Assembly: GCA_900074885.1 (NCBI GenBank)
Contig: FJUW01000062.1
Span: 1 to 64,000, forward strand
Reading direction: 5' to 3'
Origin: Rhynchosporium graminicola
Taxonomy: Eukaryota > Ascomycota > Leotiomycetes > Helotiales > Ploettnerulaceae
Length of the DNA: 64,000 nucleotides
This document shows positions 37,321 to 49,415 of this stretch, piece by piece. The stretch's first letter is position 1. Each line of letters starts with the position of its first letter. The position numbers and the translations under genes are program-made. The notes below the pieces were generated by a model. The model ran no database searches. It was not told the DNA's origin and saw only the letters and a program-made list of their open reading frames with translations.

Positions 37321-39341
37321 GATGTCAAGAAGAGATATTAGGGCGCACTTCCAGATCGTTACCTTGCAATTTCGAATATGGATTGAGGAAAATATAACAA
37401 AATTTCATGGTGAAGAGGGACAGCTATCATGTTATATATCCAGCGAAGTAATTTATGCATGAGATAGGTAACATCATAATCAAAGGTGCAACACAGAAAA
37501 TGAGGCCAACGATGTCGGTGAATTTCAAATCCGTAAGAGGCCCATCTTATATTGCATACCTCATTTGCAGAACATCTAGGTAGATGTGCAGAAACAGACG
37601 CGGTGCTAGTTGACTTGGCCATGCATTTCCCCTACGGCCGGACATGTTGTAGATTTGAAGTAGCGGAATGAAAATGCAACTCATGTGATTGCATAGGTAG
37701 TGTCCCGACTCTCTGCCTTACTGATGTTGTGTTTCCTCCGAGCTGACAGAAGCTGGAAAAGACCCCTGTAGTACATCGTGAATATTTGACACGCTCTTTA
37801 CTTCGCACAAGACGTTTCTGTATTCCCACGTGTAATAAATTTCAGGTTCAAAATGCATCCGCAGGGTGGCGTTCTGCTAAGTGAATACTCGATTGGCGAC
37901 ACAATGTCTGAATCGTCCTGCTTTGTAAACCAATAGGTGGCCTAAAACGGCATTGAACTTGTATATTGGTCCCTGCAGCAGGCAGCATGCGAATTGTTAA
38001 CTCCAATTCATTTAAAGATTGACTAAGTCACCGAGCCGTAGGAAAAGTAACGTCGAGAGGCAAACGTTGCTCCTCGAAATCACCATGAGCTAGCTTGCCG
38101 CTGCAGGAGGCTTTTAGAAGGCACTGCGCGAACAGAATACAGCAAGTTAAAATCGTCCGTTAGATCGAGAAGGTGCAGATGATGTGGCAGAGCGTGCACT
38201 GGAATCGGACATCGAATCGTCAACCGATATTTTCTTGGTGTAGACAGAAATCTTCATAAAGCCGTGTTCATCAGATCTCACCATGCGTATGAGATGCAAA
38301 TGGAATTTGGGGAAGCCTCTGATCAGAAGAATAGACTCAAAATAATAGTACGGGACGAGACCAGGAGTTTCCTGCGGTGGCATCCGAGAAGGGCTGAGAC
38401 CGCACAAGGTCTCACCTGCAACTGTAAGTCTCAAACCATTCTTCAGGAAGAGCGATGAGCCGCGAAGACGGTGACCTTGCCAAGTTAGAACGACAATCTG
38501 TCGCGAGCCATAGACTCAAATCAACATATTTCAAACGAAGGTCTGATTAGCAAGATATAGCCTCCGTTGAAGCCAAGCAGACTCAATTGGAGCATGTAGC
38601 AAAAGTGCAGAAATGCATACTGTACTAATGATAGGTTGGTTTGTCTCGTAACGCTAGGCTCAATTAATAACTTAACTTCCGAGACACCAGCAGTCTATCG
38701 TTTTTTAAACACGTAAATGTCTGAAGATGATGAAGATAAAAAATGCGCTGTTGTGGTTCCTATTGAGACAGGCAGTATCCCGACTGTCTCTTCATTCGTT
38801 ACCTAAGCCATTCATCACAGACGGATTGCGCAATCTGAATACACTGCTTTTTTTTTTGTCTGAATCACTATGCCGCGTATCAAGGACGACGGGAAGCCCG
38901 TCTGTTGGATGAAAAGTACAGTAAGCCTAATGGCGTGGGGACCTCGAAGCCGACCTGCTGCTGTGGTTTCAGTCACTTGAACTGCACAACATGCGGCTGA
39001 CGTGAGATCGTTGTGGCCGGCATAATTTCTCAATGACCGGTCTCACATACTTCTCCCTACCGAGCGAGGTCAAGAATTTCCGTTCCGCATTCCGGTCTTG
39101 TCGACAGGTATCTGCTTTATTTAAAAAACTTCAGCCTGGGTACCAGATCGGATCTGAATTCTGCCGTGAAATTGGGATTGATCAACGAAGATAGAAGACT
39201 TCTACCTCACAGAGGGATACAAATTTGAAAAACTTCGAGATATTATGGCCCGCAAGCACTACTTCACAGTCTCATAGGGGTTATCGATTTTCATCATGCA
39301 GTTTTGTGATCTGAGTAGCTCCTAGCGCTCGATCTTACAAG
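37321..39341. other. Intergenic, one possible exon
   Basis: Mostly without support. On the minus strand at 38147-38300 there is a short protein-like stretch (MVRSDEHGFMKISVYTKKIS, then a Ser-rich end) that could be a last exon or a relic, but I could not build a gene around it. Confidence 0.4.
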
Positions 39342-40039
39342 ATGTTCGATGAAAGTGAAATTTGTGATTATAGACCGAAAATGGGATATCGAAGTCAACC
39401 GTCAAATTTCAGTCCAACGACACTGGGTTCGATACAATTCTCCTTGGACATTTCTTCGCAGGGAAGGCACAAGCAGTCTACAGCAGAAGGATACTACAGC
39501 AACAGTCTGAGCTCACCGCAAAATTTAGCAGAAAATAATACGCATCAGCCTTTCTCTCCTTCACATCATCTCCCAGCTGCTTTTCAGCAGATGGTGCTCG
39601 AATATTAAACCACCATCACTCATCCGTGTCTCTAGATTTCCGAATTTTCGCTATGTGATAGCGAGCCCATCGTTAACTCGTCCCTGAGATTTTCTCAACC
39701 ACAATGGGCACGGAAATTCTTCCCTAAATGTCGATTTTAACGAGCTGGCACCTCGTGCCTTGGAGATATTGCTGCGTAATTGTGACACAGGTGGAGATTT
39801 CTTCCAAGCAGTTGTTCAATCTCTACGAGACAGGTGATGTTGTCGGTCCAATGCAATCGCTAGAGTCATATTGACGAAACTTTGGTTTACTTGGTTGAAG
39901 GAACGTACCCGAAGACCGGCAGCAGGCACAGCCTTTCGTGGCGCTCTTGGAGGTAGACAGTAGATTCGGCCATGCGCTGGCTAATCTGGATGCGCCATTA
40001 TTTAAGCTCTGGCGATGGTCTTCACGGCAAAGAGATTGA
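39342..40039 (+). CDS. Hypothetical protein (3-prime part clear, 5-prime model uncertain)
   Basis: The 3-prime part is well supported: NELAPRALEILLRNCDTGGD, FFQAVVQSLRD, then a 67-bp intron at 39834-39900 (gtgatg...ttgaag) and an exon 39901-40039 that continues in frame as RQQAQPFVALLEVDSRFGHA, LANLDAPLFKLWRW to a stop. An upstream open frame from 39342 (MFDESEICDYRPKMGYRSQP, Ser/Gln-rich) is a plausible first exon, but I found no splice pair that joins it to the second block in phase. Either the first exon is different or the gene is damaged there. Family unknown. Confidence 0.4.
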
Positions 40040-40821
40040 GACCAAGCAAAAAATCACATGGCTTCTATGGGGGGAGTTAGTCTACTGTGGCATCGCGTAT
40101 TTGTTGTTATGGCCAAGACTTTCTTATAAAGAAACAACTTGCGCATCCGTGGATGGGTCAAGGGTCCTTGCTTTCCCGAGGACTCGAATATGCTTCTGTT
40201 AGGGGGCGTCCGAGATGTATGTGTGGTAAAAAGTCTTGATTCTTCTAAATGCTATGGTGCGAGGAGCTATCTAAGTGGTGATGACTAATAGACACTAAGT
40301 GTCTGTCCTTGTCCCGTGATATGTCCTGTCCCGTGATAGCTTCTTGAAGTATACTATACTTGCCGAGAGCGATGTCCTGGAGACAATTATTGATCATATG
40401 AGCATCTATGACATTGTTAGGGAAGGAGTGTATTTACGATATTTGCTCGCTTAGTGACACTCATGAATTGAAATTAGAAATTGCTAGGTTGCGAAGTGTA
40501 GCATTTCTCTGGAAGTCATATAGATAGTGAAAAAGCATTATGTGGCTCAAAGAAATGTGGTACAAGTCTATTTTTTTTATTCTATTTCTTAAGGAAATAC
40601 AATTTCCTTATTTGTTGAAAGTAATCACAAAACGTCCCATCTCGACAGTCTAGCCAACCAAAAGTAACGCCAAAGTCAGAAAAATGCTCCAAAAAGCTAG
40701 ATAACGAAACTCCAACTCAAAGCCCAACGCCGAATGACCGACCCCAAAAAACACAAGTAGAGGCACCTCATTTGAGGTGAAGTGTGAGCTTAGGGATCTT
40801 AACCGTGGTGGTGTCGATAGC
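40040..40821. other. Intergenic, no gene seen
   Basis: An AT-rich interval with a run of T at 40570-40577. No coding support. Confidence 0.6.
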
Positions 40822-41581
40822 TCAGCGTTCATCATCCTCTCTCTCGTCTCTTCTGTCCGGAGTACGTTGCGCCTCATTGGCAGGAGGAGAACTCTGGCGA
40901 CCACCCCGAAAAAATTCATTGACCGAATCCTCACGGTACGCCTCGCTTTCTCGCTTGTATTCTCGATCCTGGATATCCTCTAGTTTACGCTGCCGTGTCA
41001 CAGCTCGATTCCATGCCCACTGCTGTCTCTTATAGCCAGTCATGGAGTGGGTTGTAGTGTTCGCAATCCGTGAGTTCAGTATTACTGCGAGCCAGGCCGC
41101 GGGTTGTAGAATTCTCTTGTGTTGCGGTCACAGATCTTACGAGCGCGCGAAAACCGGTAGGAGCTCTCTGAAGAGCTGCAGGTACTGGAAGGAGGGCCGT
41201 TAGGCGCGCTTGCTCTTGTTTGTGCTGTCGGTCCTCTTGTGCTTGAATCATTTGCTTGGCTTGTTCTCTTTGCAATTCAGGCAGAGGAAATCACCGGTAG
41301 TGATTAATTCTGTCTGAAATGCACATCTCTCGTGACGTTCGTGTTGTGCAAGATCAAGGGCCACTTGTCTCTTGTGGTGGTCACACTCCACCCAATCTTC
41401 AACAAAAGTATGACGGCACGAGCTTTGGTTTTTTCGGGTCTGACAAATCTTGATGACGTATATCTTGGGCTGGCTTCAAGATGAAGAGTGAAGAGGCTTG
41501 AGTTTGATGTTTAGATGGTGTTGTGGATGAAAGCGAAATGGTCAATGTGGATGGGGTATATTTGGCAGAGATTTGGCCCAA
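40822..41581 (-). pseudogene. Frame-broken gene, unknown family, Cys/His and Arg-rich
   Basis: Blocks of good protein follow in order on the minus strand but in changing frames: MGQISAKYTPSTLTISLSST; VEDWVECDHHKRQVALDLAQ with HERCAFQTELITTGDFLCLN-C; LQREQAKQMIQAQEDRQHKQ through EHYNPLHDW; and YKRQQWAWNRAVTRQRKLED ending in an Arg/Asp/Glu-rich tail. Each switch occurs over a few bases, without room for an intron, at about 41440, 41285 and 41040. The CDHHK...CAF...CLNC spacing suggests a zinc-binding module. The function is unknown. Assembly indels are an alternative to true decay. Confidence 0.55.
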
Positions 41582-42860
41582 AGATATAGACTCTGAAGAA
41601 GCATGTTCTCCCGCATGGTAATACTGTTCACTGATATCAAGTGTAGCCCGTGAACAGTCGGATGATTTCTGTTGATGTCTCTGTTAAGAGTCGACCGCTA
41701 TTCTGTTCCTGTTTGCAGCGTCGAAATAGGTTGCAATCAGCAGTATAGTTTCGCTACAAGGCTATGAGCTCGCGATAGCTGTTCACTGTTCACAAAATCA
41801 ATCATTTCCTTCTTAGGAGACAATGTACACATTCCTCTCTGTCCATCAGAAATAAATCATGATTCGGATAACCCCGCGCCTTTGAGTAGTGATATGTTCC
41901 CCAGAATTCGTCTTGAACCTCGCACTGCCTTAGTAAATCGTCTTCAGAGTGCTTGCAGCAAGTGTAGGTATCACAAATATATTTTTTTCAGTTCTTCGCA
42001 GAAGTCCGCTAGCTTGCTGGGAAGTTTTGTGGTTTGGCTGTAGTGTGCAAGACAATATCTAGGTTGCCAACCCAGGTGTTGGAATTGAACACTTTTTACA
42101 ATATTTTATTTGTTGTTCTGTATCTAAGAAAGCTTAACAGCGTTCGCCATCCCTGTTACATCGCTGACTTTGGCCTGTTTCATGTCTGTTTGTATCTTCA
42201 AAGAATGAAGCTGACTTTACCTAGCTGATTGGGCAGGCTTTTTAGATAACCCTTATAGGTTGCATTTCCTTACTGTTTGGGGCTAGTAGATTTTGGAAAA
42301 TTCGGAATCTCTCCCACAGTCCAGAGTTGTACCATTAGGAAATCCGTGCTGTCGAAAATTCGGCGTTACAAAGAAGTGAAATCCCATCGAACCAGACCGA
42401 AGCCGAGACATCTCAGGACGAGCTTTCAATTGCGTCGGATGCAATCATGGCCTTCTACATCAACCACGCCGTGTAAACATATGAATTATTTGCCTTATTG
42501 ACTGTCAATGCTCACATGGTCATATTCTTTCGATTTGGGTTGGTACAGATAACGGGACGATTCACGATCTTGAGGTTTAGGATGAAAGCACAAAATGATG
42601 CGGAAAATTTAAATATTTAATAGAACACTAAGTCATGTAGGAAAATCATCCACATAAATATAATAGCCAGGATAAACTTTTGTGACCCCTCCTGGAGGCA
42701 TAAGTTAACATCTCAGGTACATTTATTTGTTGGAGTTTTGAAAGCTTTCTTCATTGTCCTCTTTGTTGGAACATGAAAATGATCCCGTTTCCAATCAGAA
42801 ACAACGCACTTCCACTCTTCGAAGGTCCAAACAAGGCACCGCCCACTTCCCGTGGTGTTT
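41582..42860. other. Intergenic, no gene seen
   Basis: AT-rich, with short unsupported frames only. Confidence 0.55.
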
Positions 42861-43139
42861 TTATCCCGAGTCAGTCGAAGCCAACCAATCCTTTGAAGGT
42901 TGATGATCAACCTCAAGAAGCACCATGTTGCCATGCCTCCGTCCCTTTAGCTTCCTCTTCCAGAACTGCCACCAGTGCTTCCTGTATTTCAGGTCGCATT
43001 TGGAACACAGCCAAGGTCTGAGGATCAACTTTGTGATACCTTGGCGGGATTCGTGAAGTGGGCCCGAGAACGTCCCACTGGGAGGTAATGCCAGTGACTT
43101 GCATCCGCAGAGGTACGTGTACTCGATCGTTCTGTACAT
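42861..43139 (-). CDS. Small Cys-containing basic protein
   Basis: A single frame of 92 residues. It opens with IEYTYLCGCKS and has a second pair, WLCSKCDLKYR, followed by a Trp/Lys-rich WWQFWKRKLKGRR. The layout, a hydrophobic start with CGC, then Cys pairs and a basic helix, parallels the protein at 43906-44163, though the sequences are quite different. A short zinc-binding protein is possible. There is no signal peptide. A real gene is likely but not certain at this length. Confidence 0.4.
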   Translation of the reverse strand: MYRTIEYTYLCGCKSLALPPSGTFSGPLHESRQGITKLILRPWLCSKCDLKYRKHWWQFWKRKLKGRRHGNMVLLEVDHQPSKDWLASTDSG

Positions 43140-43905
43140 GGCTAGAAGAATGTTCAGACTAGGATCCTTGAGATTTATATCGCATTCCCTTCATACGAAG
43201 AAGAAGAAATGTAGTCATTTAAGTTGTTGAAGCTTTATTGTTTACTTTTGTCTCGGCTGTTTTGTCCAAAACTTTGAATTTTTGGAGAACAACCATTTTA
43301 ATCGCAATTTAGAATGATGTACTCGGCTATTTTGATAATGAATGAATCGTTTCTTCTATTTCCAGCTGCGGCACTCTAGAAGCAGTGCTTCTAGAAGGAA
43401 ATGGCTGGAAGAAAGTCAAATACAATTTCTCCTCTATCATTCCGTCTGCAAATCTTGAAAATAGTATTTGATAGCTTGACATCCCCCTGGAAGTTACACT
43501 TCGCCGATAGTAGTTTACCGTATATATTTCAAGAAAACAGTGATGAGATAGCTCGTAGGCCAGGCGTAACGGAGAGGAAAATGGTGGCATAGTGGAGGAC
43601 GCATCGAAAGAATCACCGTGAATTGTTTACAGGCTGACGTAGAGATCGATTTCATCTGGGCTGCTTTCAGCATAGCTACTTTCAGTGCCTAAAGCCTGTT
43701 TTTATGTTATGATTTGTAAGGCAAAACTCTGCTTACAATGGGTCTGGATTGAGGCATATGATACGGAGCTAATTGGTTGCAAGGAAATATGTAAATTTTA
43801 TTCAAGATCGAGCGAAAGAAGCCACTGCCACGCAAGAACAAAGTTGATCCACATAATGGTCCTAACATGCCGCTCAATCCCGCCTCACTTCCCAGTCCAG
43901 ATCAA
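43140..43905. other. Intergenic, no gene seen
   Basis: The upstream flank of the first small Cys protein. No other support. Confidence 0.5.
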
Positions 43906-44163
43906 TCACAGATTGTGTCTTTTGTCCCAAGTCCGTTTCAGGTCCGTGTAAGCAGCGCGAATCTTCTTGAGGATGCGCTTCCACGTCTTCGGCGGCTGGT
44001 GAGCTGGGCATGTATACTCATAGTGATATGGAAGGCACTGTTCGAAATCAGGGCACTGCCTGGGTCTGAAATTATATCCATCGCCTGGGTACATGTAGCA
44101 GTAGGTCACAGGCTGGAGAATGCATCCACATCCCCTGTAATTGATGACCTGGGCAATACACAT
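43906..44163 (-). CDS. Small Cys-rich basic protein
   Basis: 85 residues: MCIAQVINYRGCGCILQPVT, then seven more Cys/His residues in PRQCPDFEQCLPYHYEYTCP-AH, then a basic helix with WKRILKKIRAAY. The spacing of Cys and His is what a small zinc-binding or disulfide protein would show. A splice-like acceptor (gcccag) lies just after the first codons, so the start could be in an upstream exon. It has no signal peptide as drawn. Short Cys-rich open frames of this type occur as multi-copy families in many filamentous ascomycetes; I cannot name the family. Confidence 0.5.
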   Translation of the reverse strand: MCIAQVINYRGCGCILQPVTYCYMYPGDGYNFRPRQCPDFEQCLPYHYEYTCPAHQPPKTWKRILKKIRAAYTDLKRTWDKRHNL

Positions 44164-44649
44164 ACTTACAATGGAACTGAGAACAAGAGCTGATAATATC
44201 GAGAGAACTGAAGAGGAGATACTCTGAGGAGCAATGTATCAATTTATGCTGGGTGAAAGTAAAAAAATTCGGTTGTTCTATGCATTTCTAGGCGACGACA
44301 AAGAGTGTCGATAAGTCTCAACAAAGGCATTGTAAGGATAGTTGTTGTGCCTGCTGTCGCTTTGGTATCTCTCTTTTTCATATTTGAATCCTTTGTCAAG
44401 ACGTGGAAAACACTTGACTTTGACTGGCCCTGCTTTGTAAACATCGTTTATTTGTTCTTTGTCGCTTCGGGGGAAGAGGGGCAACAAACGGAATCCCTCA
44501 GGGGTATCACGTGTTACCGTCGCTCAATTAAACTCGATCCACTTTTTGAACACGCTGCCAGGTTCAAACGCGTCAGATTTCATTTGTTACGTTTTGGATT
44601 CAGTGATCCTCACGAGTGTTGGGCTTTGTACCCAATCTCAAGAAAAGTC
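44164..44649. other. Intergenic or 5-prime flank of decayed gene
   Basis: An open frame spans 44305-44712 on the plus strand, but only its end (from 44650) joins the decayed gene below. I see nothing else. Confidence 0.45.
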
Positions 44650-46973
44650 ATGAATCTCGAAAGGAGTGCGTCGCCTGATATGGAGGAAGACTTGGCAGCA
44701 CAGCATGCTTGAGGATTAACCGACCTACTAGTCATCCACGAGCTAGAGATCAAGCACGCGAGACAGCTGGCGGAGCTACGAGCGAAACAGGAGCCTGAGG
44801 TAGCACGTAGAAACTGTGAGGATGACTCGAGATTAAGATCAGTATCAATTGCTAGTCGTGAAAGGAAGCGCCGCAGAGAAAGTGTCGTTACGGAGAAAAG
44901 ACCCGAAGGTAGGTCGTCGGCTGAAATCTGGATAGTCGGAGGTTGACTGTGAATGTCAGTGTCGCAACAGGGAGTTGAGTCAACGATTAAGATTGAGGTT
45001 GCCGACGACGACTTCATAATAGTCTCCTCATCTAAGAGATTCAGAAGCAAATGCAGAGACAGTCAAATTCGGATTCAAAGTCCAATCCCGAGCGAATCTG
45101 AACAACCACCACCACCACCAGTCGAGATCGAAGAGCCACTCATCATACCGGTTACAAATAATTCAGACCCGAGAAATAGCTCTGTGGCTTACCACGATAT
45201 GTCTCGAATTGAGTCACCCGATGATGCGATTCATCAGCAACAGTCGCTGTCACCTGGTCCAACGCGGCTCAGTCTAGAAAAATCAGCATCGCCCGCACAA
45301 GACCATTTATCCTTATTCATACCAGCTCAACCATCTGAGCAGTAAATGAACGTAGATACTGGGGCTACCTCTGACCAAACGCCAGTTCAGGACCTCGTCA
45401 AGTCCGAATCCGAAGATTCAGGAATGCCGTACCTTGATATTGGAAACCTTCAACCTGGATCATTCGAAACGTTCTTCTCAACTCACGAGAATCAACGGTA
45501 TCCGGCTTGCAGCGTCCCTGCTGCACCTAGGTTACCAGACCGGCATGCCATCTCTGAAAAAAACTCCTTCAAGGAGCCCCTCTGCTCCATTATCGACTGT
45601 CTTGCCTCACCCGCCTCGAAGTTTCTCATCGTCTACTGTAACTTCCAACCAGAGACAGTCACTGTCCAGAGTTTCCAGTGGCGATTAGACTCAAAGTTCG
45701 TAAGTGCCTCTGAGTGCTGGACCAAGAATCGCACTGATCGTGTCGCAACCGCTGCCTCAAGCGTCGGAGTCATTCCCCAAAATACCGGTAACAATACCAG
45801 GAGTACTAACACCAAACACACCGGCACCAGAAATATCAGCCGCAAAAATACCAGTATCAGCAGTATTAGAATCGACAGTACCAGTAGCAGCAATACCAGC
45901 ACCACAAACACTAGAAATACCCGCAATACCTATGCCACCACGTCTTGAGAAGAATTCGAAGAAGTCAAGCTCGTTGCCCAAAGTAGTGACGGCGTGCGTG
46001 CAACCATTATCGCAAGAGGTGTCAAGAAACCCCGACGGCCAATCTGATACTGTGGTGGTCACACCTCAAACATCGCTGTCGAAGGACATTTCGCCAAAAT
46101 TCCAGGACCTTCTTCATCATCGTCGCACCTATCACTAAAGAGAACGGCTCGTCACGGAAAGTAGGCTCTCCATTGGTGCCATCAGTAGCTCAAAACCATA
46201 GTGATCCCACCAAAACCCCAGTACCGGTCCGCTCTCGCACGCCTGTGTTACAGTCTCGACCAGTTCTACAAACCGTTGCGCATACAGATCAACCAGTATC
46301 AAGATCTCTGGCCGATACAATTGACAACGCTGGTCGGAAGGCACCGATTACACCGATGATGACAACTCCATCGACTAGCCGCGCCGGAGGTATCGAGAAG
46401 CCCCCGGAAACAACTGCGACGGAGATTTCTAATTTTACTGTTCATAAGCTCTCCATTCGCGGCGCCGCAAACAGGATATTCGCAGCTGCGCGCGTAGCCT
46501 CCAATCATCAGCCAGTACATCCCACAACGATGAAAACTCCATCCATCGAGGGCGCACCCACCGGGCCTCGTGCCATGACCCAGATACAGCGAGTTCCAAA
46601 AACAATTTGGAATCCCAACATGATAATCATTCCACCAAGGGACAAGTCGTCCTCGGAAGCATATGAAAGCCTCACAAGTCTTCCTCCAAATGCTACCGAG
46701 GTTGCAATAAGAATTTTCCCGTTACCGACACTGCGTCCTCTTCGCCTGAATCCTAAGAGGACACGTGGTATACCAGGTAATCTAGAAGCGTCACTGGGGC
46801 AATTGAGAGGCCAAATTCCATTCAATGGATGCAGACAATGTACTCGTGACAAAGAGCGGATGCCATTCGAAAAATGTATTGTAGTTGCTGGCGAGTTCTC
46901 TGGTGCTTGCTGTAATTGCAGATTCTTCGACGAGGGTCGCGATTGCTCTTTGCGAGGTATGTCGTATTGTTAA
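44650..46973 (+). pseudogene. Decayed gene with C-terminal DUF3716-like Cys domain
   Basis: A long plus-strand gene can be followed from MNLERSASPDMEEDLAAQ at 44650 to a stop at 46973, but it is broken repeatedly: a frame change at about 44715-44730, an in-frame TAA at 45343-45345, a frame change at about 45580, TAG and TAA codons at about 45690 and 45703, and another frame change at about 46085-46155. One true intron (44909-44959, gtaggt...tgtcag) joins its neighbours perfectly, which shows these are relics of a spliced gene. The middle is disordered, Pro/Ser/Thr-rich. The end, NGCRQCTRDKERMPFEKC followed by ACCNCRFFDEGRDCS, matches the Cys pattern of DUF3716, a fungal domain of unknown role. 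Confidence 0.7.
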
Positions 46974-47752
46974 GATATTGTGGAGGGATGCATTTAATGT
47001 ATGTAGTTGCATCTGTTACTCGTGATACCCCGGAGAATGACTAGGCATTTGGGTGTATGACGCAGCGATCAGGCTCCCAGCGCCGTTAGATACAAAGAGG
47101 AGGAGGATGCATGTTATAATCAGCCAAGTTCTCACTAATGCGAAGAGAATTGGTCGAAGAGGCGTTAGATTATTTCCAGATACCCAGAATAGTAATGAAA
47201 TATGAAGAGAGGAGCGCTTCTGACGAGTGGGACTGCAGGCCAATCAAAGGATATTCTAGATTTATTGTAATGTTAACCGGGTCATTCAAATCCCACCAGA
47301 ATGTGTCATCACGAATTTTAGGTGCTCATCTTGTAGTTTACAAAGCTAGTAGTAACGAGTCTCCCACACACTCGGTATCGACTTTGTCGACCAGTGGGCA
47401 GTGACCTTTCAATATTGGAGGATGACCAATAAAGCGTATTCACAGTGAACATCCTACTAGCGTCTGATTCACCTTTCTAGGGCACTCGTTGACTAGAGAT
47501 CGAGATATTGTCTCGTGCCATGGACTTTCCTCCTCTGCACCCGCAACCGTAAACGTGACATCCTCGTTTTTAAAGATCCAACAACCAGACAGCCGTAGGA
47601 TCTCATCACTCGCTTGTGTTGTCCATAACCCCTTCTCAAGAGGGAGATAACAGGTGTAATAAAGTCCGAAGCCAAAACCAGGGCGCCCTCTAACATTCAC
47701 ACCCTCTTTGCTTGTAAGCTGCTATATGGTTCGAGCAGTCAAAACTACTCAA

Positions 47753-48064
47753 GAATCGACATCAGTCGCACGATAACTGCGAGACGAGAGCGATTTCGAA
47801 GTCTCTATAAAGATGAAGGAAGCAGAAGTATATCAAAACGACAAACCGAGATAAGATCACCAAACAATCCAACCAGCTCCCGCAGCAACGAACTTGGAAG
47901 TTGATGCTCGCCAAGGAGCCGTCGCGTCCGAAAAAGATACTTAGACGAAATCGACGACGTTGACTCCTCAAGTGGGTGATGGGGATTCCTACATTTATTA
48001 CGAGGACGAAATTTTGTATGACCCTCTTAAGATCGCGAAAAGCACAAAAGGGGCGGATTTCTGA
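47753..48064 (+). pseudogene. Coding relic with three stops, unknown family
   Basis: 104 codons in one frame contain only three stops before the last, and read as acidic, disordered protein with LRDESDFEVSIKMKEAEVYQ and SYIYYEDEILYDPLKIAKST. Two stops are TAA or TAG where one C-to-T change would give Gln or Arg-type codons. It is probably a fragment of a larger decayed gene. Confidence 0.4.
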
Positions 48065-48615
48065 GAGACGTCGACCAAGCACACTTACCACCTAGGCCGT
48101 GCTGTCCAAGCTATCGTACATTCTAAAGTGTACTACTGTACGCCACTTGTGGACGATTCATCGATGCTGCTCTCGATCGTGACAATAGCTTACTGAAAGG
48201 AACAAGACCATGAGGCCTACCAGCGTTGGATTCTAGAAGGAAATGGGGTGCGATTTTGTGATACTCCATGTGGTGAACTCAAGATGGATCTATCTGGTGG
48301 TTATTACAGATACGAACATTCCCAAGTCTACAGAAGTGGTGCTAGAGGAGCTGCGAAGGGCTCACTCAGATTCAAATTCGCGTCCAGCGAGGGTCGTACC
48401 TCATCTCTGCCCGCACACGAACGTTCACCGTGATTGCCCCAAAAAAAATCAAAAAAATCATATTCCAGTACCGCCCACGTCTTAGGCCGGAGGACCCCAG
48501 ATGCGAGCTCAGAGGAAGTGTCGCAACGCAAGGATTAGGGAGAAACACCCCTACTTGCATCGCGCGAATCTCCACCTTTGGTCTACCGAAGCAGGAGATC
48601 TGTCGGGGCGGCGAG

Positions 48616-48655
48616 TCTCTCTCTCTCTCTCTCCCCCCCCTCCTCTCTCTCTCTC
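48616..48655 (+). repeat. CT-rich microsatellite
   Basis: A tract of alternating TC with an embedded run of eight C residues, then more TC. Confidence 0.9.
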
Positions 48656-49415
48656 ATCGGGTGAGGCTGAGCTATCCCAGAAGAAATTTTCCATCTTGAA
48701 GCCACGAGTGCGATGTCGTCTCTCACCGTCCGTTCTCTACGCGCCGCAGAGACAGGACGGGACAGGCCGATCGATCTATCAGGTAGATTGGAAGAAAAGA
48801 CCAATTGACTCCATCCAGCTCGTTCACCACTGTCGCTTCAGTCAGGCAGCAATGAGTCAATGGGTTAACAGGAAAGCGTCCTGAAATCAACGACCAATAG
48901 CCCCTGGAGACAGAGTGAGTCTTTCAAAGAAGAAGCTCGAGTATGATAGAGAGGAAGCATGTCTCCTCAGATCCCTAGGGTCGGATCGTGGCAGCTTTGC
49001 ACATTTGCAGATACGGATCATGGGTCTCGAAGAGCAACCTACCACCGAAATCCGCAGCAGGAAGAGGTACAACGAGCTCAGTGCCGAACACCAGCACCTG
49101 CAATGAGAGTTCGCTGTCGACGGAACATATTTCAAATGGGGAAGTCCAAGACCAGAGAGTATTTCTGGCTAAGCTGTTGGTATCGTCACTGAAATTTGCA
49201 CCTTGCACCCACTACTGCTTTGAGATGAGCAACGACATAGATGATACGACTCCTTCGATCTCGAATAGCGCCTTCGCGACTGACTTGAACAAGCCGAACG
49301 AAAAACGAAGATCCATAGCGAGAACAAAAATGAACCGTAGTTCTCCATTGTAAAAATTTCATTCGACTCAAGTCAACTCAATTCATTACACCCCAACACC
49401 AACCCAACAAATCCC

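Larger units (their letters stand above)
46974..49415. other. Degraded coding-like DNA, no intact gene
   Basis: Besides the relic at 47753-48064, patches of protein-like frame occur at 47440-47700 on the minus strand (GRPGFGFGLYYTCYLPLEKG) and at about 48915-49106 on the plus strand (KKKLEYDREEACLLRSLG). None can be joined into a gene. Confidence 0.5.

Noticed and set aside
37359..37622. 87-codon minus-strand frame starting MAKSTSTASVS
   Set aside because: Possibly a first exon (a gtatgc donor follows), but I could not join it in frame to the hypothetical gene at 36.5-37.3 kb.
38147..38434. 95-codon minus-strand frame
   Set aside because: The end looks protein-like but no start, partner exon or family was found.
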